64,000 nucleotides of DNA. It comes from Gluconobacter japonicus (lineage in GTDB: Bacteria; Pseudomonadota; Alphaproteobacteria; Acetobacterales; Acetobacteraceae). The first letter of the stretch is position 1; every line of letters starts with the position of its first letter. The position numbers and the translations under genes were made by a program. The notes beneath the pieces were generated by a model, which was not told the DNA's origin, did no database searches, and was given only the letters and a program-made list of their open reading frames with translations. Location of the stretch: the NCBI RefSeq assembly GCF_002723975.1, contig NZ_BEWO01000007.1, forward strand, positions 100,909 to 164,908, read 5' to 3'. Below, piece after piece: positions 1-8,783 of this stretch.

Positions 1-21
1 TCTGAAAGGGAGCTTCTGTTC

Positions 22-1227
22 GTGATCCTGCGCGTCCTGATCGGCATGGCCGGTCTTCTTTGTCTTGGCGCGCTGTTTTCTACGAACCGTCGGGCAATCG
101 ACTGGGCTTTCGTTCTGCGGGCACTCGCTTTGCAGGTTGCCATTGCTGCCGTGATCCTCTGGGTTCCGATGGGCGCGCATCTTCTGCATTTGGTTTCTGA
201 TGGTATTACAAAAGTGCTGTCTTACGGCGACCAGGGAAGCGCTTTTCTGTTTGGTGGGCTCGTTGGGCCCAGAATGGCGGATGTGCTGGGCAATGGTGGC
301 TTTGTTTTTGCCCTGAAAGTTCTGCCTGAAATCGTTTATGTCGCGGCCCTTCTGGCGCTGTTGCAGCACTGGGGCGTTCTCCAGTTTTTGTCCCGACTGA
401 TTGGTGGGGGGCTTGCCAAGATTTTGCGAACCACCCGGATTGAATCTTTCTCCGCAGTTCTGACGATTTTTCTCGGGCAAAGCGAAATGCCCATCGTGCT
501 TCAGAGTTGTCTGGCTGGATTGTCGATGGGAGAACTGGCGACCGTTCTGTGTAGCGGGACGTCCTCTATCGCGGGGTCCGTACTGGCCGGGTATGCGTCT
601 CTGGGTGTGCCGATGGAGAACCTGCTCGCAGCGTCTGCCATGGCTATTCCGGGTGGTATACTGTTTTCCCGGGTGCTGTTCCCCGGTCCGCGGCATGCCA
701 GCACGGAAATTGCCGGGGCCGATCATGGCCATCACAGCATGTTCGAGGCTTTGGCCGAAGGCGCGATGAACGGGGCCAGGATTGCCGTTGCCGTTGGTGC
801 GGTTCTCATTGCGTTTGTGGGAATTATTGCGCTGACAGATGGGCTGCTCGCCATGGTTGGGCTGTCTCTGTCCCGCATTCTGGGAATGGTTTTCGCGCCT
901 TTCGCATGGCTGATCGGGGTTCCTTGGGCGGAATGCAATGTCGCGGGTGGCCTGTTGGGTCAGAAAATCGCGTTCAATGAGTTTGTGGCTTACGTGAATC
1001 TGTCGCCGATGATCCAAGCGCATGCTCTGTCTCACAGAACCATTACGATCCTGTCTTTTGCGCTGTGTGGGTTTGCTAATATTTCCACGATTGGAATTCT
1101 GATCGGCGCGTTCGGGAGTGCGGAACCACGTCGACGGACGGATGTAGCGAAGCTGGCTGTCCGGGCAGTTGTGGCTGGAACGTTTTCCAATGCGATGAGT
1201 GCAGTGATTGCGGGACTGTTTGTTTGA
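22..1227 (+). CDS. NupC/CNT family concentrative nucleoside transporter
   Basis: Predicted inner-membrane symporter that takes up nucleosides with a cation. The 401-residue protein is almost entirely hydrophobic helices. It carries two family signatures: GQSEMP at about residues 152-157, the substrate-site loop, and an NEF-AY segment preceded by ECNVAGG near residues 300-320. Length fits bacterial CNT proteins (about 400 residues). The GTG start follows an AAAGGGAG ribosome binding site inside the first 15 bases of the window. It stands alone, ending ahead of the oppositely oriented gpsA cluster. Substrate choice (purine or pyrimidine nucleoside) cannot be read from the sequence. Confidence 0.9.
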   Translation: MILRVLIGMAGLLCLGALFSTNRRAIDWAFVLRALALQVAIAAVILWVPMGAHLLHLVSDGITKVLSYGDQGSAFLFGGLVGPRMADVLGNGGFVFALKVLPEIVYVAALLALLQHWGVLQFLSRLIGGGLAKILRTTRIESFSAVLTIFLGQSEMPIVLQSCLAGLSMGELATVLCSGTSSIAGSVLAGYASLGVPMENLLAASAMAIPGGILFSRVLFPGPRHASTEIAGADHGHHSMFEALAEGAMNGARIAVAVGAVLIAFVGIIALTDGLLAMVGLSLSRILGMVFAPFAWLIGVPWAECNVAGGLLGQKIAFNEFVAYVNLSPMIQAHALSHRTITILSFALCGFANISTIGILIGAFGSAEPRRRTDVAKLAVRAVVAGTFSNAMSAVIAGLFV

Positions 1228-1257
1228 CGCGGCTTCTGGAGACGGGCTTCAGAGGCG

Positions 1258-1449
1258 TTAGGGCTCTATCGACTTTTTGCTGAAAAAGAACGTTATCCAT
1301 AAGGATGGTGCACCAATAGCGATGCATTCCCAGAAAAGGGAATTGCCGAACAAATTTTCTTTTGTCGCGACGAAGTCCAGCACACTGATGCTTATTCCAA
1401 GCAGAAAGAAAACGAGTGTCGTCAGGAAAGCGTGCCATGAGGCTTTCAT
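1258..1449 (-). CDS. small hypothetical membrane protein
   Basis: A 63-residue open frame directly downstream of gpsA on the same strand. It has two hydrophobic stretches, about residues 7-26 and 37-56, separated by a short charged loop, and a lysine-containing tail. An AGGGAT ribosome-binding-like sequence lies just upstream of its ATG, and only 27 bases separate it from gpsA, so it may be the last gene of the rlmJ-gpsA transcript. I do not recognise a family. It may be a genuine small membrane protein or a chance frame. Confidence 0.45.
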   Translation of the reverse strand: MKASWHAFLTTLVFFLLGISISVLDFVATKENLFGNSLFWECIAIGAPSLWITFFFSKKSIEP

Positions 1450-1476
1450 GTTTATCCCTGAACCTGAAAGAGATTT

Positions 1477-2454
1477 CTATTCCACCGTTGGCGGGCGATC
1501 GAGCAGGAGGGACCGGGCTTCGTCGATCGTCAGCTTCTCTGACAGCAGATGCGTCACGGTTTCGATGATAGGCACCTGAACGTTCAGGCTCTGCGCCAGA
1601 GCCACGAGTGCCGGAGCTGTCAGAACACCCTCAGCCACGGTCGTGCGGGAGGCGAGGATGTCCGTCAGTGAGCGTCCTTCCCCAAGTTCGATGCCCAGGC
1701 TGTAGTTTCGTGACCCACGGCCAGTGCAGGTCAGGATCAGATCGCCAACGCCGGAGAGGCCTGCGAGGGTGGATGCCCGACCGCCGAGCGCTTCCGCCAG
1801 ACGGGCGATTTCTGCGACAGCGCGTGTGATGAGGGCGGCGCGTCCATTCTCACCAAGCCCCGCGCCGATGACGATGCCTGCCCCTATCGCCACAACGTTC
1901 TTTGCAGCTCCGGCAAGCTGTACACCGGCAATGTCATCACTGGCATAGAGGCGGAATGACGAGGAATTAAGCTGACTGGCCAGATGCTGGGCAAGCGGCA
2001 GATCCGCACTGGCGAGCGTTGCGGCAGCGGGCAGGCCTTGGGCGACTTCAATGGCGAAATTCGGGCCGGAAAGGACGGCTGTTGGCCGACCGGGCATGGT
2101 TTCGGCGAGAACATCAAGGGGGAGAAGGGATGTGCCCTGTTCCAGTCCTTTGCAACAGGTGATGACGGGTATTCCGGGGGTTAAAGATTGCTCCAGTGAG
2201 GTCGAGACCTGCCGTGCGGTTTGAACAGGGACGACCAGAAGGACCAGATCGGCCTGTGTGGGAAATTCTCCCGTGACGTGCACTGTATCGGGCAGGCGGA
2301 TACCGGGCAGGCGAGGGAGTTCCCGAACATCGGGGGCAACAGGCGAACGCATCCATAGTGTCACATTCGCCCCTGTCCGTGCTGCGGTACAGGCGAGCGC
2401 CGTTCCCCAGGCACCTGCTCCGATGACGGCGATATGGCGATCCGTCATGCTCAT
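1477..2454 (-). CDS. gpsA: NAD(P)+-dependent glycerol-3-phosphate dehydrogenase
   Basis: Cytoplasmic enzyme that reduces dihydroxyacetone phosphate to sn-glycerol 3-phosphate, the backbone for phospholipid synthesis. At 325 residues it has the usual length. The N-terminal Rossmann fold shows GAGAWG at residues 11-16, and the family segment GAAKNV, with the catalytic lysine, lies near residue 182, followed by the GENGRAALI and LTCTGRGSRN motifs of the C-terminal substrate domain. Its ATG overlaps the stop codon of rlmJ by 4 bases, so the two are probably translationally coupled. Confidence 0.96.
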   Translation of the reverse strand: MSMTDRHIAVIGAGAWGTALACTAARTGANVTLWMRSPVAPDVRELPRLPGIRLPDTVHVTGEFPTQADLVLLVVPVQTARQVSTSLEQSLTPGIPVITCCKGLEQGTSLLPLDVLAETMPGRPTAVLSGPNFAIEVAQGLPAAATLASADLPLAQHLASQLNSSSFRLYASDDIAGVQLAGAAKNVVAIGAGIVIGAGLGENGRAALITRAVAEIARLAEALGGRASTLAGLSGVGDLILTCTGRGSRNYSLGIELGEGRSLTDILASRTTVAEGVLTAPALVALAQSLNVQVPIIETVTHLLSEKLTIDEARSLLLDRPPTVE

Positions 2455-3275
2455 TCTTCGGCCAGTCGTTCGATATGCACCTGCATGTCTTCCCGATCCT
2501 CTGTAGCCAGTCCGGTTTTCATAGCCTCCAGAACTGTGCGGGCCTCGTTCTCAAACCCATATGGGGCGTTCACGACCAGCATTCCACATCCATTCAGGCG
2601 AGAGGGGTCGAGGGCGGGGCGCAACAGGAATTCACAGGCGATGATGTCTCGGATGCCAGCATCGGTCAGGGCATTGTAGAAGGCGCGGACGGGTGTGCGA
2701 TGTTTGATCGGATACCAGACCGCCACGATCCCGGCGCGGAAGCGATTGCGGATAAGTGAAACGGCCTGCGCGCATTGCTGGAAATCATCCAGCTTTTCAA
2801 ACGGGGGATCGATCAGGACCAGACCGCGCTTCAAATGCTTCGGTGGCAGGAGTGCGCGTAGGGCCTCGTAGCCATTGCGATGATGGATGGAGACCTGTGG
2901 GTCATCCCGGAACAGACGACGCAGAGGGCGAACGTCTTCCGGGTGCAGTTCGCAGGCGATGAGTTCATCCTGCGGGCGCAGGACGTGGCGTGTGAAAGCC
3001 GGGGAGCCGGGATACAGCCCGAGATCCCGTACGGCTGCCAGATACTCCTGAAGCGCAGGGTCTTCCGAACCTTCCAGGAGGCCGATCCCTGTTTTCCACT
3101 CGCCGGTTTTCTGGGCTTCCTCGGAAGAGAGGTCGTATTGTCCGCAGCCGGCATGTGTGTCCAGAACGCAGAACCCTGCCGGTTTGCGGGCGAGGGCTTT
3201 CAGAAGGACCAGAAGGATCGCGTGTTTGATGCAGTCCGCGAAGTTTCCCGCGTGGTAGGCGTGGCGGTAGTTCAA
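2451..3275 (-). CDS. rlmJ: 23S rRNA (adenine(2030)-N(6))-methyltransferase RlmJ
   Basis: S-adenosylmethionine-dependent methyltransferase acting on A2030 of 23S rRNA. The protein opens with the family-specific MNYRHAYHAGNFADCIKH segment, which carries the aromatic and histidine residues of the cofactor pocket. It has the YPGSP segment near residue 91 and the catalytic DPPFE motif near residue 165, equivalent to the DPPY motif of N6-adenine methyltransferases. Length (274) is normal. It is the first gene of a two-gene unit with gpsA, overlapping it by 4 bases. Confidence 0.94.
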   Translation of the reverse strand: MNYRHAYHAGNFADCIKHAILLVLLKALARKPAGFCVLDTHAGCGQYDLSSEEAQKTGEWKTGIGLLEGSEDPALQEYLAAVRDLGLYPGSPAFTRHVLRPQDELIACELHPEDVRPLRRLFRDDPQVSIHHRNGYEALRALLPPKHLKRGLVLIDPPFEKLDDFQQCAQAVSLIRNRFRAGIVAVWYPIKHRTPVRAFYNALTDAGIRDIIACEFLLRPALDPSRLNGCGMLVVNAPYGFENEARTVLEAMKTGLATEDREDMQVHIERLAEE

Positions 3276-3299
3276 GGGTTCTGTATTCCGGCTTGGGGG

Positions 3300-4364
3300 T
3301 CAGGACAATGCGGTGGCGGGCTGGCGTTCCGAAAGAGGCCAGCGGGGACGTGCGGCGACGTCGATTTCGTGTGGCTGTTCGCCTGCATGCAGACGTTCCA
3401 GGGCGGCCCAGCCGATCATGACGGCGTTATCCGTGCAGAGGCGTAGGGGCGGTGCGATAAAGGGGATGCCATGATGGTCGGCAACAGCTTCGAGCGCGCT
3501 GCGTAGCGTGCGGTTCGCCGCGACCCCTCCGGCCACGACAAGGGCCGTGGAATGCGGCGCCATGGTGAGCGCGTGTTCCGCACGATCTGCCATGACGTCG
3601 GCAACGGCGCGCTGAAAGGATGCGGCAACATCAGCGGCGAACTGGCGGGGGAGTGCGCCGGAACCCTGCGGTTCGATAAGACGGCTGACGGCGGTTTTCA
3701 GACCAGAGAACGAGAAGTCGCATCCCTCGCGTCCTTTGAGCGGACGGGGCAGGGCGAAGGCATCATCCCGGCCTTCTGCGGCGAGTTTTTCAAGAGCGGG
3801 TCCGCCGGGCCAGCCGAGGCCGAGCATTTTGGCAACTTTGTCGAAAGCCTCACCAGCGGCATCGTCAATGGTGCCTCCGAGGCGAATGTATTGCCCGGTC
3901 TTCTCCACGGAAATGCACTGGCAATGGCCGCCAGAGACCAGCATCGTCAGAAATGGGAACTTAAGGTTAGCGTCAAGCGCGGGCAGTCGTGCCGTCAGGA
4001 CATGGCCTTCGATGTGATTGACCGCGATGAAGGGGCGCCCGAGGGCAAGAGCCAGACCTTTTGCATAGGAACTGCCGACAATCAGGCCACCGATCAGGCC
4101 GGGTCCGGTTGTTCCTGCAAAGGTGTCGATGTCTGCCAGTGTGAGGGAGGCCTTGGCGAGAACGGACTGAACCAGTGCGGGCAGGGCATCCAGATGCGCA
4201 CGAGCTGCAATTTCGGGAACAACGCCACCCAGAATGGCATGATCGTTCTGGGAGAGGACACCTTCGGCCAGAATGGTGCCATCATAGGCAAGAATGGCGC
4301 AGGCGGTGTCATCACAGGACGTTTCGATCGCCAGAAGCGGGCGCAATGCAGCAGGGTCGGACAT
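3300..4364 (-). CDS. tsaD: tRNA N6-adenosine threonylcarbamoyltransferase subunit TsaD
   Basis: Transfers the threonylcarbamoyl group to A37 of ANN-decoding tRNAs, working with TsaB, TsaE and TsaC. The ASKHA-type fold starts with ETSCDDTA, and the metal-binding NHIEGH motif lies near residue 110. Further conserved segments are SGGHCQ, DDAAGEAFDKVAK and GGVAANRTLR. I start it at the ATG at 4364 (MSDPAALRPLL); an in-frame ATG at 4373 and an extension to 4433 exist but would run into hemC. The gene is divergent from hemC with a very short shared promoter region. Confidence 0.94.
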   Translation of the reverse strand: MSDPAALRPLLAIETSCDDTACAILAYDGTILAEGVLSQNDHAILGGVVPEIAARAHLDALPALVQSVLAKASLTLADIDTFAGTTGPGLIGGLIVGSSYAKGLALALGRPFIAVNHIEGHVLTARLPALDANLKFPFLTMLVSGGHCQCISVEKTGQYIRLGGTIDDAAGEAFDKVAKMLGLGWPGGPALEKLAAEGRDDAFALPRPLKGREGCDFSFSGLKTAVSRLIEPQGSGALPRQFAADVAASFQRAVADVMADRAEHALTMAPHSTALVVAGGVAANRTLRSALEAVADHHGIPFIAPPLRLCTDNAVMIGWAALERLHAGEQPHEIDVAARPRWPLSERQPATALS

Positions 4365-4431
4365 GCCATGCATTATGACCGAGTCTCTCTCATCATGACA
4401 GCCCCGCGTGAATGAGCTAAAGCTGCCGTCC

Positions 4432-5481
4432 ATGAATGCTTCCGTCCTGTCTTCCGACGCCCTCCAAAAGGTCGCGGCGGAAGCCGTCCGCCGATCTCAT
4501 GCCGCCAGCCCCTCCGGTCAGCGCAAACTCCCGCTCAGAGTTGGCTCACGCGCCTCTCCGCTGGCGCTCTGGCAGACACGGACATTCCTGACCCGTTTGA
4601 CGCGATTTTGCCCGGTCCTGCGCGACATGGGAGCGTTTCAGGAGCATCAGATCAGCACTGAGGGCGACCGTAATCTTACGCAGCGCCTGGCGGAAATTGG
4701 TGGCAAAGGTCTGTTCGCCAAGGAAATTCACGAAGCACTTGTGGCTGGACGGATTGATTTTGCGGTTCACAGCCTCAAGGATCTTGAAACAAATCTGCCT
4801 CCCGGTCTTGTTCTGGCCTGTACGCTGAAGCGGGAAGATGCGCGTGATGCGATCATCCTTCGTGATCGGACGCTCAAGGTCGATCCATCTGATCCGTATG
4901 CCTGCTTGCCAGAAGGTGCTCTGATTGGTTGTGCGTCTGTGCGTCGTCAGGCCCAAATGCTGAGTCGCCGGCCGGATCTGCGGTTCGGATTGCTGCGAGG
5001 GAATGTTCAGACCCGCCTGGACAAGCTTCAGGCTGGCGCTTGTGATGCTACGCTTCTGGCACTTGCTGGTCTGCGCCGTCTCGGGATGGAAGACCGCGTT
5101 GATATCGTACTCGAGCCGGATCAAATGCTGCCTGCTGCGGGGCAGGGCATTGTGGGTGTGACGGTGCGTGAGAGTGATACGGAACTGCGTGAACTGCTGT
5201 CCGCGATCGAAGATCCGGAAGCCCGGGCTGTTTCGACGGCGGAGCGCGCTCTTCTGGCTGAGCTTGATGGCTCCTGCCGGACACCGATTGGCGGTTATGC
5301 TCGCATCGAAAATGGCGTTCTGAAGCTGACTGGTATGATCGCCAGTGAAGATGGAACATTCCTGATTCGTCGCGAAATTGCTGGCGCGCCGTTGGAGGCC
5401 GCCCGCATGGGAACGGAACTGGCCGAGGAACTGCGCCGGGATACGCCTGCTGCCATTTTCGCTGAGATGATCCGCGCCTGA
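4432..5481 (+). CDS. hemC: hydroxymethylbilane synthase (porphobilinogen deaminase)
   Basis: Polymerises four porphobilinogens into hydroxymethylbilane in tetrapyrrole synthesis. The motifs are clear: RVGSRASPLALWQ, GGKGLFAKEI, HSLKDLE, and GSCRTPIGGYA with the cysteine that carries the dipyrromethane cofactor. I chose the ATG at 4432; an in-frame GTG at 4408 is possible, and neither has a strong ribosome binding site. The N-terminus is about 30 residues longer than in E. coli HemC before the first conserved motif. hemD follows after 2 bases, so hemC and hemD form an operon. Confidence 0.94.
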   Translation: MNASVLSSDALQKVAAEAVRRSHAASPSGQRKLPLRVGSRASPLALWQTRTFLTRLTRFCPVLRDMGAFQEHQISTEGDRNLTQRLAEIGGKGLFAKEIHEALVAGRIDFAVHSLKDLETNLPPGLVLACTLKREDARDAIILRDRTLKVDPSDPYACLPEGALIGCASVRRQAQMLSRRPDLRFGLLRGNVQTRLDKLQAGACDATLLALAGLRRLGMEDRVDIVLEPDQMLPAAGQGIVGVTVRESDTELRELLSAIEDPEARAVSTAERALLAELDGSCRTPIGGYARIENGVLKLTGMIASEDGTFLIRREIAGAPLEAARMGTELAEELRRDTPAAIFAEMIRA

Positions 5482-5483
5482 CC

Positions 5484-6149
5484 ATGAAGCGACAGGCCGT
5501 TCTTGTAACGCGTCCTGAACCGGGTCTGACGGGCACGCTGGAGGATGTCCGGCGTCTTGGATGGAACGCGATCGCCTGTCCAATGCTGGATGTTCGGGCT
5601 TATGCGCCTATAGCGGTGCGGGAATGTGTTGCTGTCGCTATTACCAGTGCGAATGCACTGGTCGCGCTGCAGGACTGGCCGCGCGATCAGCGTATTGTCG
5701 CTGTGGGCTCAAGCACCGCTGCCCGTGCTCGCGATATGGGATTTCAATGGGTCGAGGCGGCAGATGGTGATGCGTGTTCTCTCGCTGCGTATTGCCATAG
5801 TCATAATCTGACCGGTCCCTCACTCCTGCTGGCTTGCGGCGAAGGCTACGGGCTGGATCTTGCAGAAGAACTGAATGCATCCCGGGTGAGCGTTTATGGC
5901 GTGACCAAAAATGTCAGGCTTACGGATGCCGCTCGGGAGGCCCTGTTGAGGCACGAAGCCGAGGCCGTTGTTTTTTATTCCGGAAAAACGGCAGACGCCT
6001 TCATGGAGGCGCTGGATGAACAGGACAGGAAAAGTCTGTCCGGGGTGAGGGCGCTCTGTCTGTCAGAGGCCATCGCTGCACGCCTGACCGAAAAGAACTG
6101 GCGTGCAGTGGAGTGGCCCGATCCGCTGGAACGGCTCGGGCCTTACTGA
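5484..6149 (+). CDS. hemD: uroporphyrinogen-III synthase
   Basis: Cyclises hydroxymethylbilane and inverts ring D to give uroporphyrinogen III. HemD sequences diverge strongly, so the call rests on length (221 residues), the N-terminal VLVTRPEPG segment, the SANA and GSSTAARA segments, and its position 2 bases after hemC. Its stop codon region forms a small TGATC-GAAA-GATCA hairpin that also abuts the end of the convergent secB gene. Confidence 0.88.
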   Translation: MKRQAVLVTRPEPGLTGTLEDVRRLGWNAIACPMLDVRAYAPIAVRECVAVAITSANALVALQDWPRDQRIVAVGSSTAARARDMGFQWVEAADGDACSLAAYCHSHNLTGPSLLLACGEGYGLDLAEELNASRVSVYGVTKNVRLTDAAREALLRHEAEAVVFYSGKTADAFMEALDEQDRKSLSGVRALCLSEAIAARLTEKNWRAVEWPDPLERLGPY

Positions 6150-6157
6150 TCGAAAGA

Positions 6158-6682
6158 TCAGGCTTCGCCAGCTGGCTCCGGGAACTGCTGGGCGCGCTTG
6201 GCCTGCCACAGGGCCACGAAGTCGATCGGCTGCAGAACCACCGGCGGGAAACCACCGTCACGGGTGACGTCGCTGATGATGGAGCGCACATACGGGAAGA
6301 TCAGACGCGGAACTTCAACCAGCAGGATCGGCTCGACGAGTTCCTGCGGGGCGTTGCCCAGCGTCACGATAGCGGCGTAGGTCAGTTCGGCGATGAACAC
6401 CGTGCGGCCAGCCTTGCCACCTTCTTCTGCTGCGGGTTCAGCAGCTTCGGCGCGGACGGCCAGAGCCACTTCATAAACCGGCTGCTCTTCTTCGAGGCGG
6501 TTTGCCTGAACGTCGATGTTGACGGAAATCTGTGGGGCGGAGCGAAGCGTTGCGAAAATGGAAGCGCCAGCCGGGACTTCGAAGGACAGGTCCTTCGTGT
6601 ACTGCAGGTTGACAGCAAGCGGCATCTGCGGCGGAGCGCCGTCAAGATTTTGCGTGGCGTTGTCGTTGATGGTCTCGGACAT
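6158..6682 (-). CDS. secB: protein-export chaperone SecB
   Basis: Cytosolic tetrameric chaperone that keeps precursor proteins unfolded and hands them to SecA. Conserved segments include the N-terminal VNLQYTKDLSFEVP strand, the TLGNAPQELVEPILLVEVPR region, and the C-terminal FPPVVLQPIDFVALW segment. The start at 6682 (MSETINDN) follows a GGGAGA ribosome binding site and gives 174 residues, normal for alphaproteobacterial SecB. A longer frame reaching 6766 is not needed. The C-terminal tail is acidic (EPAGEA). It is divergent from the Tim44-domain gene. Confidence 0.94.
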   Translation of the reverse strand: MSETINDNATQNLDGAPPQMPLAVNLQYTKDLSFEVPAGASIFATLRSAPQISVNIDVQANRLEEEQPVYEVALAVRAEAAEPAAEEGGKAGRTVFIAELTYAAIVTLGNAPQELVEPILLVEVPRLIFPYVRSIISDVTRDGGFPPVVLQPIDFVALWQAKRAQQFPEPAGEA

Positions 6683-6863
6683 AAAACGGTCTCCCGATCC
6701 GCGAGGCGGATAGCAATGGAACGATTGCGATACAGTGGCGGTAGCATGATGTGTCATGCACGCCAAGACAGGCTTCCTGCATGCATGAGGTTGAGATTGG
6801 GCCGCGGTCGCCCTATCTGTAAGAGAATAGAAACCTTAACGATCTGCGTGAAACATAACCTTC

Positions 6864-7622
6864 ATGTCTTCTGACGACATTCATCTCCCGTCCGCCCTGA
6901 TCGGTCATACTGGCCACGACTTTCCCTGGGACATCGTGGTGCTGGCCGTTCTGGCGGTTGCGTTGGGTTTCCGGCTTTATCGCGTGCTGGGACGTCGTAT
7001 CGGGATGCAGGGTGTACGTCAGGCACGCCCCCCTGTGTTCCCGGGAGCGGCAGGACAGGCTCAGACGCGCCAGACGCCACCGCCTCTTCCGGCCGCTGCC
7101 GGACAGGGGCAAGCCGAGCCTGCTGCTCAGGTCGATTATGACATTCCCGCACCAGCTACGCGTGTGGGGGGTATTTTGGGGCAGATGACGCAGCTTGATG
7201 GTAGTTTCACGCCGCAGGGCTTCCTGAAAGACGCCGAGACTATTTTCCGTCAGGTGGTTCCGGCTTTCGCTGCTGGAGACCGGGCGGCACTGTCAGGGCT
7301 GATGACACCGGAGACAGAAGAGGCGTTTCTGGCTGCGATTAACGCACGAACGGAAGCCGGTGAGACGCAGCGTAGTGATCTTCGTGGTATCGACAGCATG
7401 GCTATTCTGGATGCGATGCTTGTTGCCGGGGACGCCAATACGCAGACCGGTCGAATCGAAGTACGGATTGTGTCGCGTCAGGTGAACATGTTGACGGATC
7501 GTCAGGGCGAGCCAGTACAGGGCACGGATGCCGTGACCGAGTTCCATGATCTGTGGCTGTTCGAACGCGAGTTTGGGGCCTCTGGAACACAATGGCGTCT
7601 GGCGGCATCCTGTCCGGCCTGA
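6864..7622 (+). CDS. Tim44/TimA domain-containing membrane-associated protein
   Basis: 252-residue protein with one N-terminal hydrophobic helix (about residues 22-39), a proline- and glutamine-rich linker (about 50-95), and a C-terminal Tim44-like domain with the FLKDAETIFRQVVPAFA segment. In alphaproteobacteria the homologue is usually encoded near secB and mltA, as here. Eukaryotic Tim44 tethers the import motor to the translocon; in bacteria an envelope role is assumed rather than proven. mltA follows after 15 bases, suggesting co-transcription. Confidence 0.85.
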   Translation: MSSDDIHLPSALIGHTGHDFPWDIVVLAVLAVALGFRLYRVLGRRIGMQGVRQARPPVFPGAAGQAQTRQTPPPLPAAAGQGQAEPAAQVDYDIPAPATRVGGILGQMTQLDGSFTPQGFLKDAETIFRQVVPAFAAGDRAALSGLMTPETEEAFLAAINARTEAGETQRSDLRGIDSMAILDAMLVAGDANTQTGRIEVRIVSRQVNMLTDRQGEPVQGTDAVTEFHDLWLFEREFGASGTQWRLAASCPA

Positions 7623-7637
7623 TTATATACGCGCATC

Positions 7638-8783
7638 ATGAAAAAACTGCTGACACTGGTTGCGCTTGCCTTCGTGGCGGGCTGCGCCACACAGAATGAG
7701 ACATCCGCTCCCCTTTCCCTGACAGCGACCAGCTTTGATGCTCTCGCAGGCTGGGAAAGGGAGAATTTTTCCTCTCTTCTGCCTGTTCTGCGGCAGAACT
7801 GTCATCGGGTCATGCAGCTTTCGCCAGAAACCTCTTTGGGGGGCGCGGACGAACTGCCCTATGGCCGGGAAGCGGGGAACTGGTCTGCAGCCTGTGCGGC
7901 TCTTGAGACCACGACGGATGCCCGGAGCTATGTTCAGACATGGTTCCAGCCTTATGCTGTTGATGGAAATGCCTTCTACACAGGCTATTTCGAGCCACAG
8001 ATCGAAGCCTCTCTGACACGCGGTGGCCCCTATCAAACCCCGGTTTACGGGCGGCCCAAAGATCTTGTTCGCACTAAGGCTACCAATGGTCAGATGGTTA
8101 CTGGGCGCTGGGACAATGGTCAGTTCAAATCATATTATGATCGTGCCCAAATTGACCAGGGCGCGCTGGACGGGCAGGGGTTGGAAATTGCCTGGCTGAA
8201 AAGTCCGGTGGACCTGTTTTTCCTGCAAATTCAGGGATCGGGTCGATTGCTTCTTCCTGATGGTTCCCAGATCCGGATGAGTTACGACGGGAAGAACGGT
8301 CAGCCTTATGTGCCGCTGGGCCGTGTTTTGGTTCAGGATAACGAATTGGCGTCCTCGGCCGTCAGCATGGACAGCATCCGCGGCTGGCTGGAAGCGCATC
8401 CGGATCGCATGATGGCAATGATGGAGCGTAATCCGAATTACGTTTTTTTCCGTCGCGATGATGGCAGTCTTGCTCAGGGCGCAACTGGGGCTTTTGGCGT
8501 GCCGCTGACGGCTGGTCGGTCTGTTGCTGTTGACCGGTCTGTTATTCCGTTCGCGACCCCGCTCTGGATCGAGACGAAATTGCCGGATGCCAAAGGTCAG
8601 CCTGCGCCATGGCAGCATCTGGTCTTTGCACAGGATATCGGGACGGACATTAAAGGCGCAGGGCGGGCCGATCTGTTTACCGGATGGGGTGCTTTTGCCC
8701 AGTATGTGGCCGGTAATCTGCATGAAGGGGGCAGGATGGTTGTTCTGCTGCCACGTCCTCCTGCGGATTCCTCGGCCCCATGA
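7638..8783 (+). CDS. mltA: membrane-bound lytic murein transglycosylase A
   Basis: Outer-membrane lipoprotein that cleaves the glycan strands of peptidoglycan with formation of 1,6-anhydromuramic ends. The signal peptide ends in a lipobox, VAGC, with the acylated cysteine at residue 16. Family segments include TGYFEP, the LFFLQIQGSGR motif, and a C-terminal 3D domain with its three aspartates in AQDIGTDIKGAGRADLFTG. Length (381 residues) is usual. Its last 4 bases overlap the start of the DNA methyltransferase gene. Confidence 0.94.
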   Translation: MKKLLTLVALAFVAGCATQNETSAPLSLTATSFDALAGWERENFSSLLPVLRQNCHRVMQLSPETSLGGADELPYGREAGNWSAACAALETTTDARSYVQTWFQPYAVDGNAFYTGYFEPQIEASLTRGGPYQTPVYGRPKDLVRTKATNGQMVTGRWDNGQFKSYYDRAQIDQGALDGQGLEIAWLKSPVDLFFLQIQGSGRLLLPDGSQIRMSYDGKNGQPYVPLGRVLVQDNELASSAVSMDSIRGWLEAHPDRMMAMMERNPNYVFFRRDDGSLAQGATGAFGVPLTAGRSVAVDRSVIPFATPLWIETKLPDAKGQPAPWQHLVFAQDIGTDIKGAGRADLFTGWGAFAQYVAGNLHEGGRMVVLLPRPPADSSAP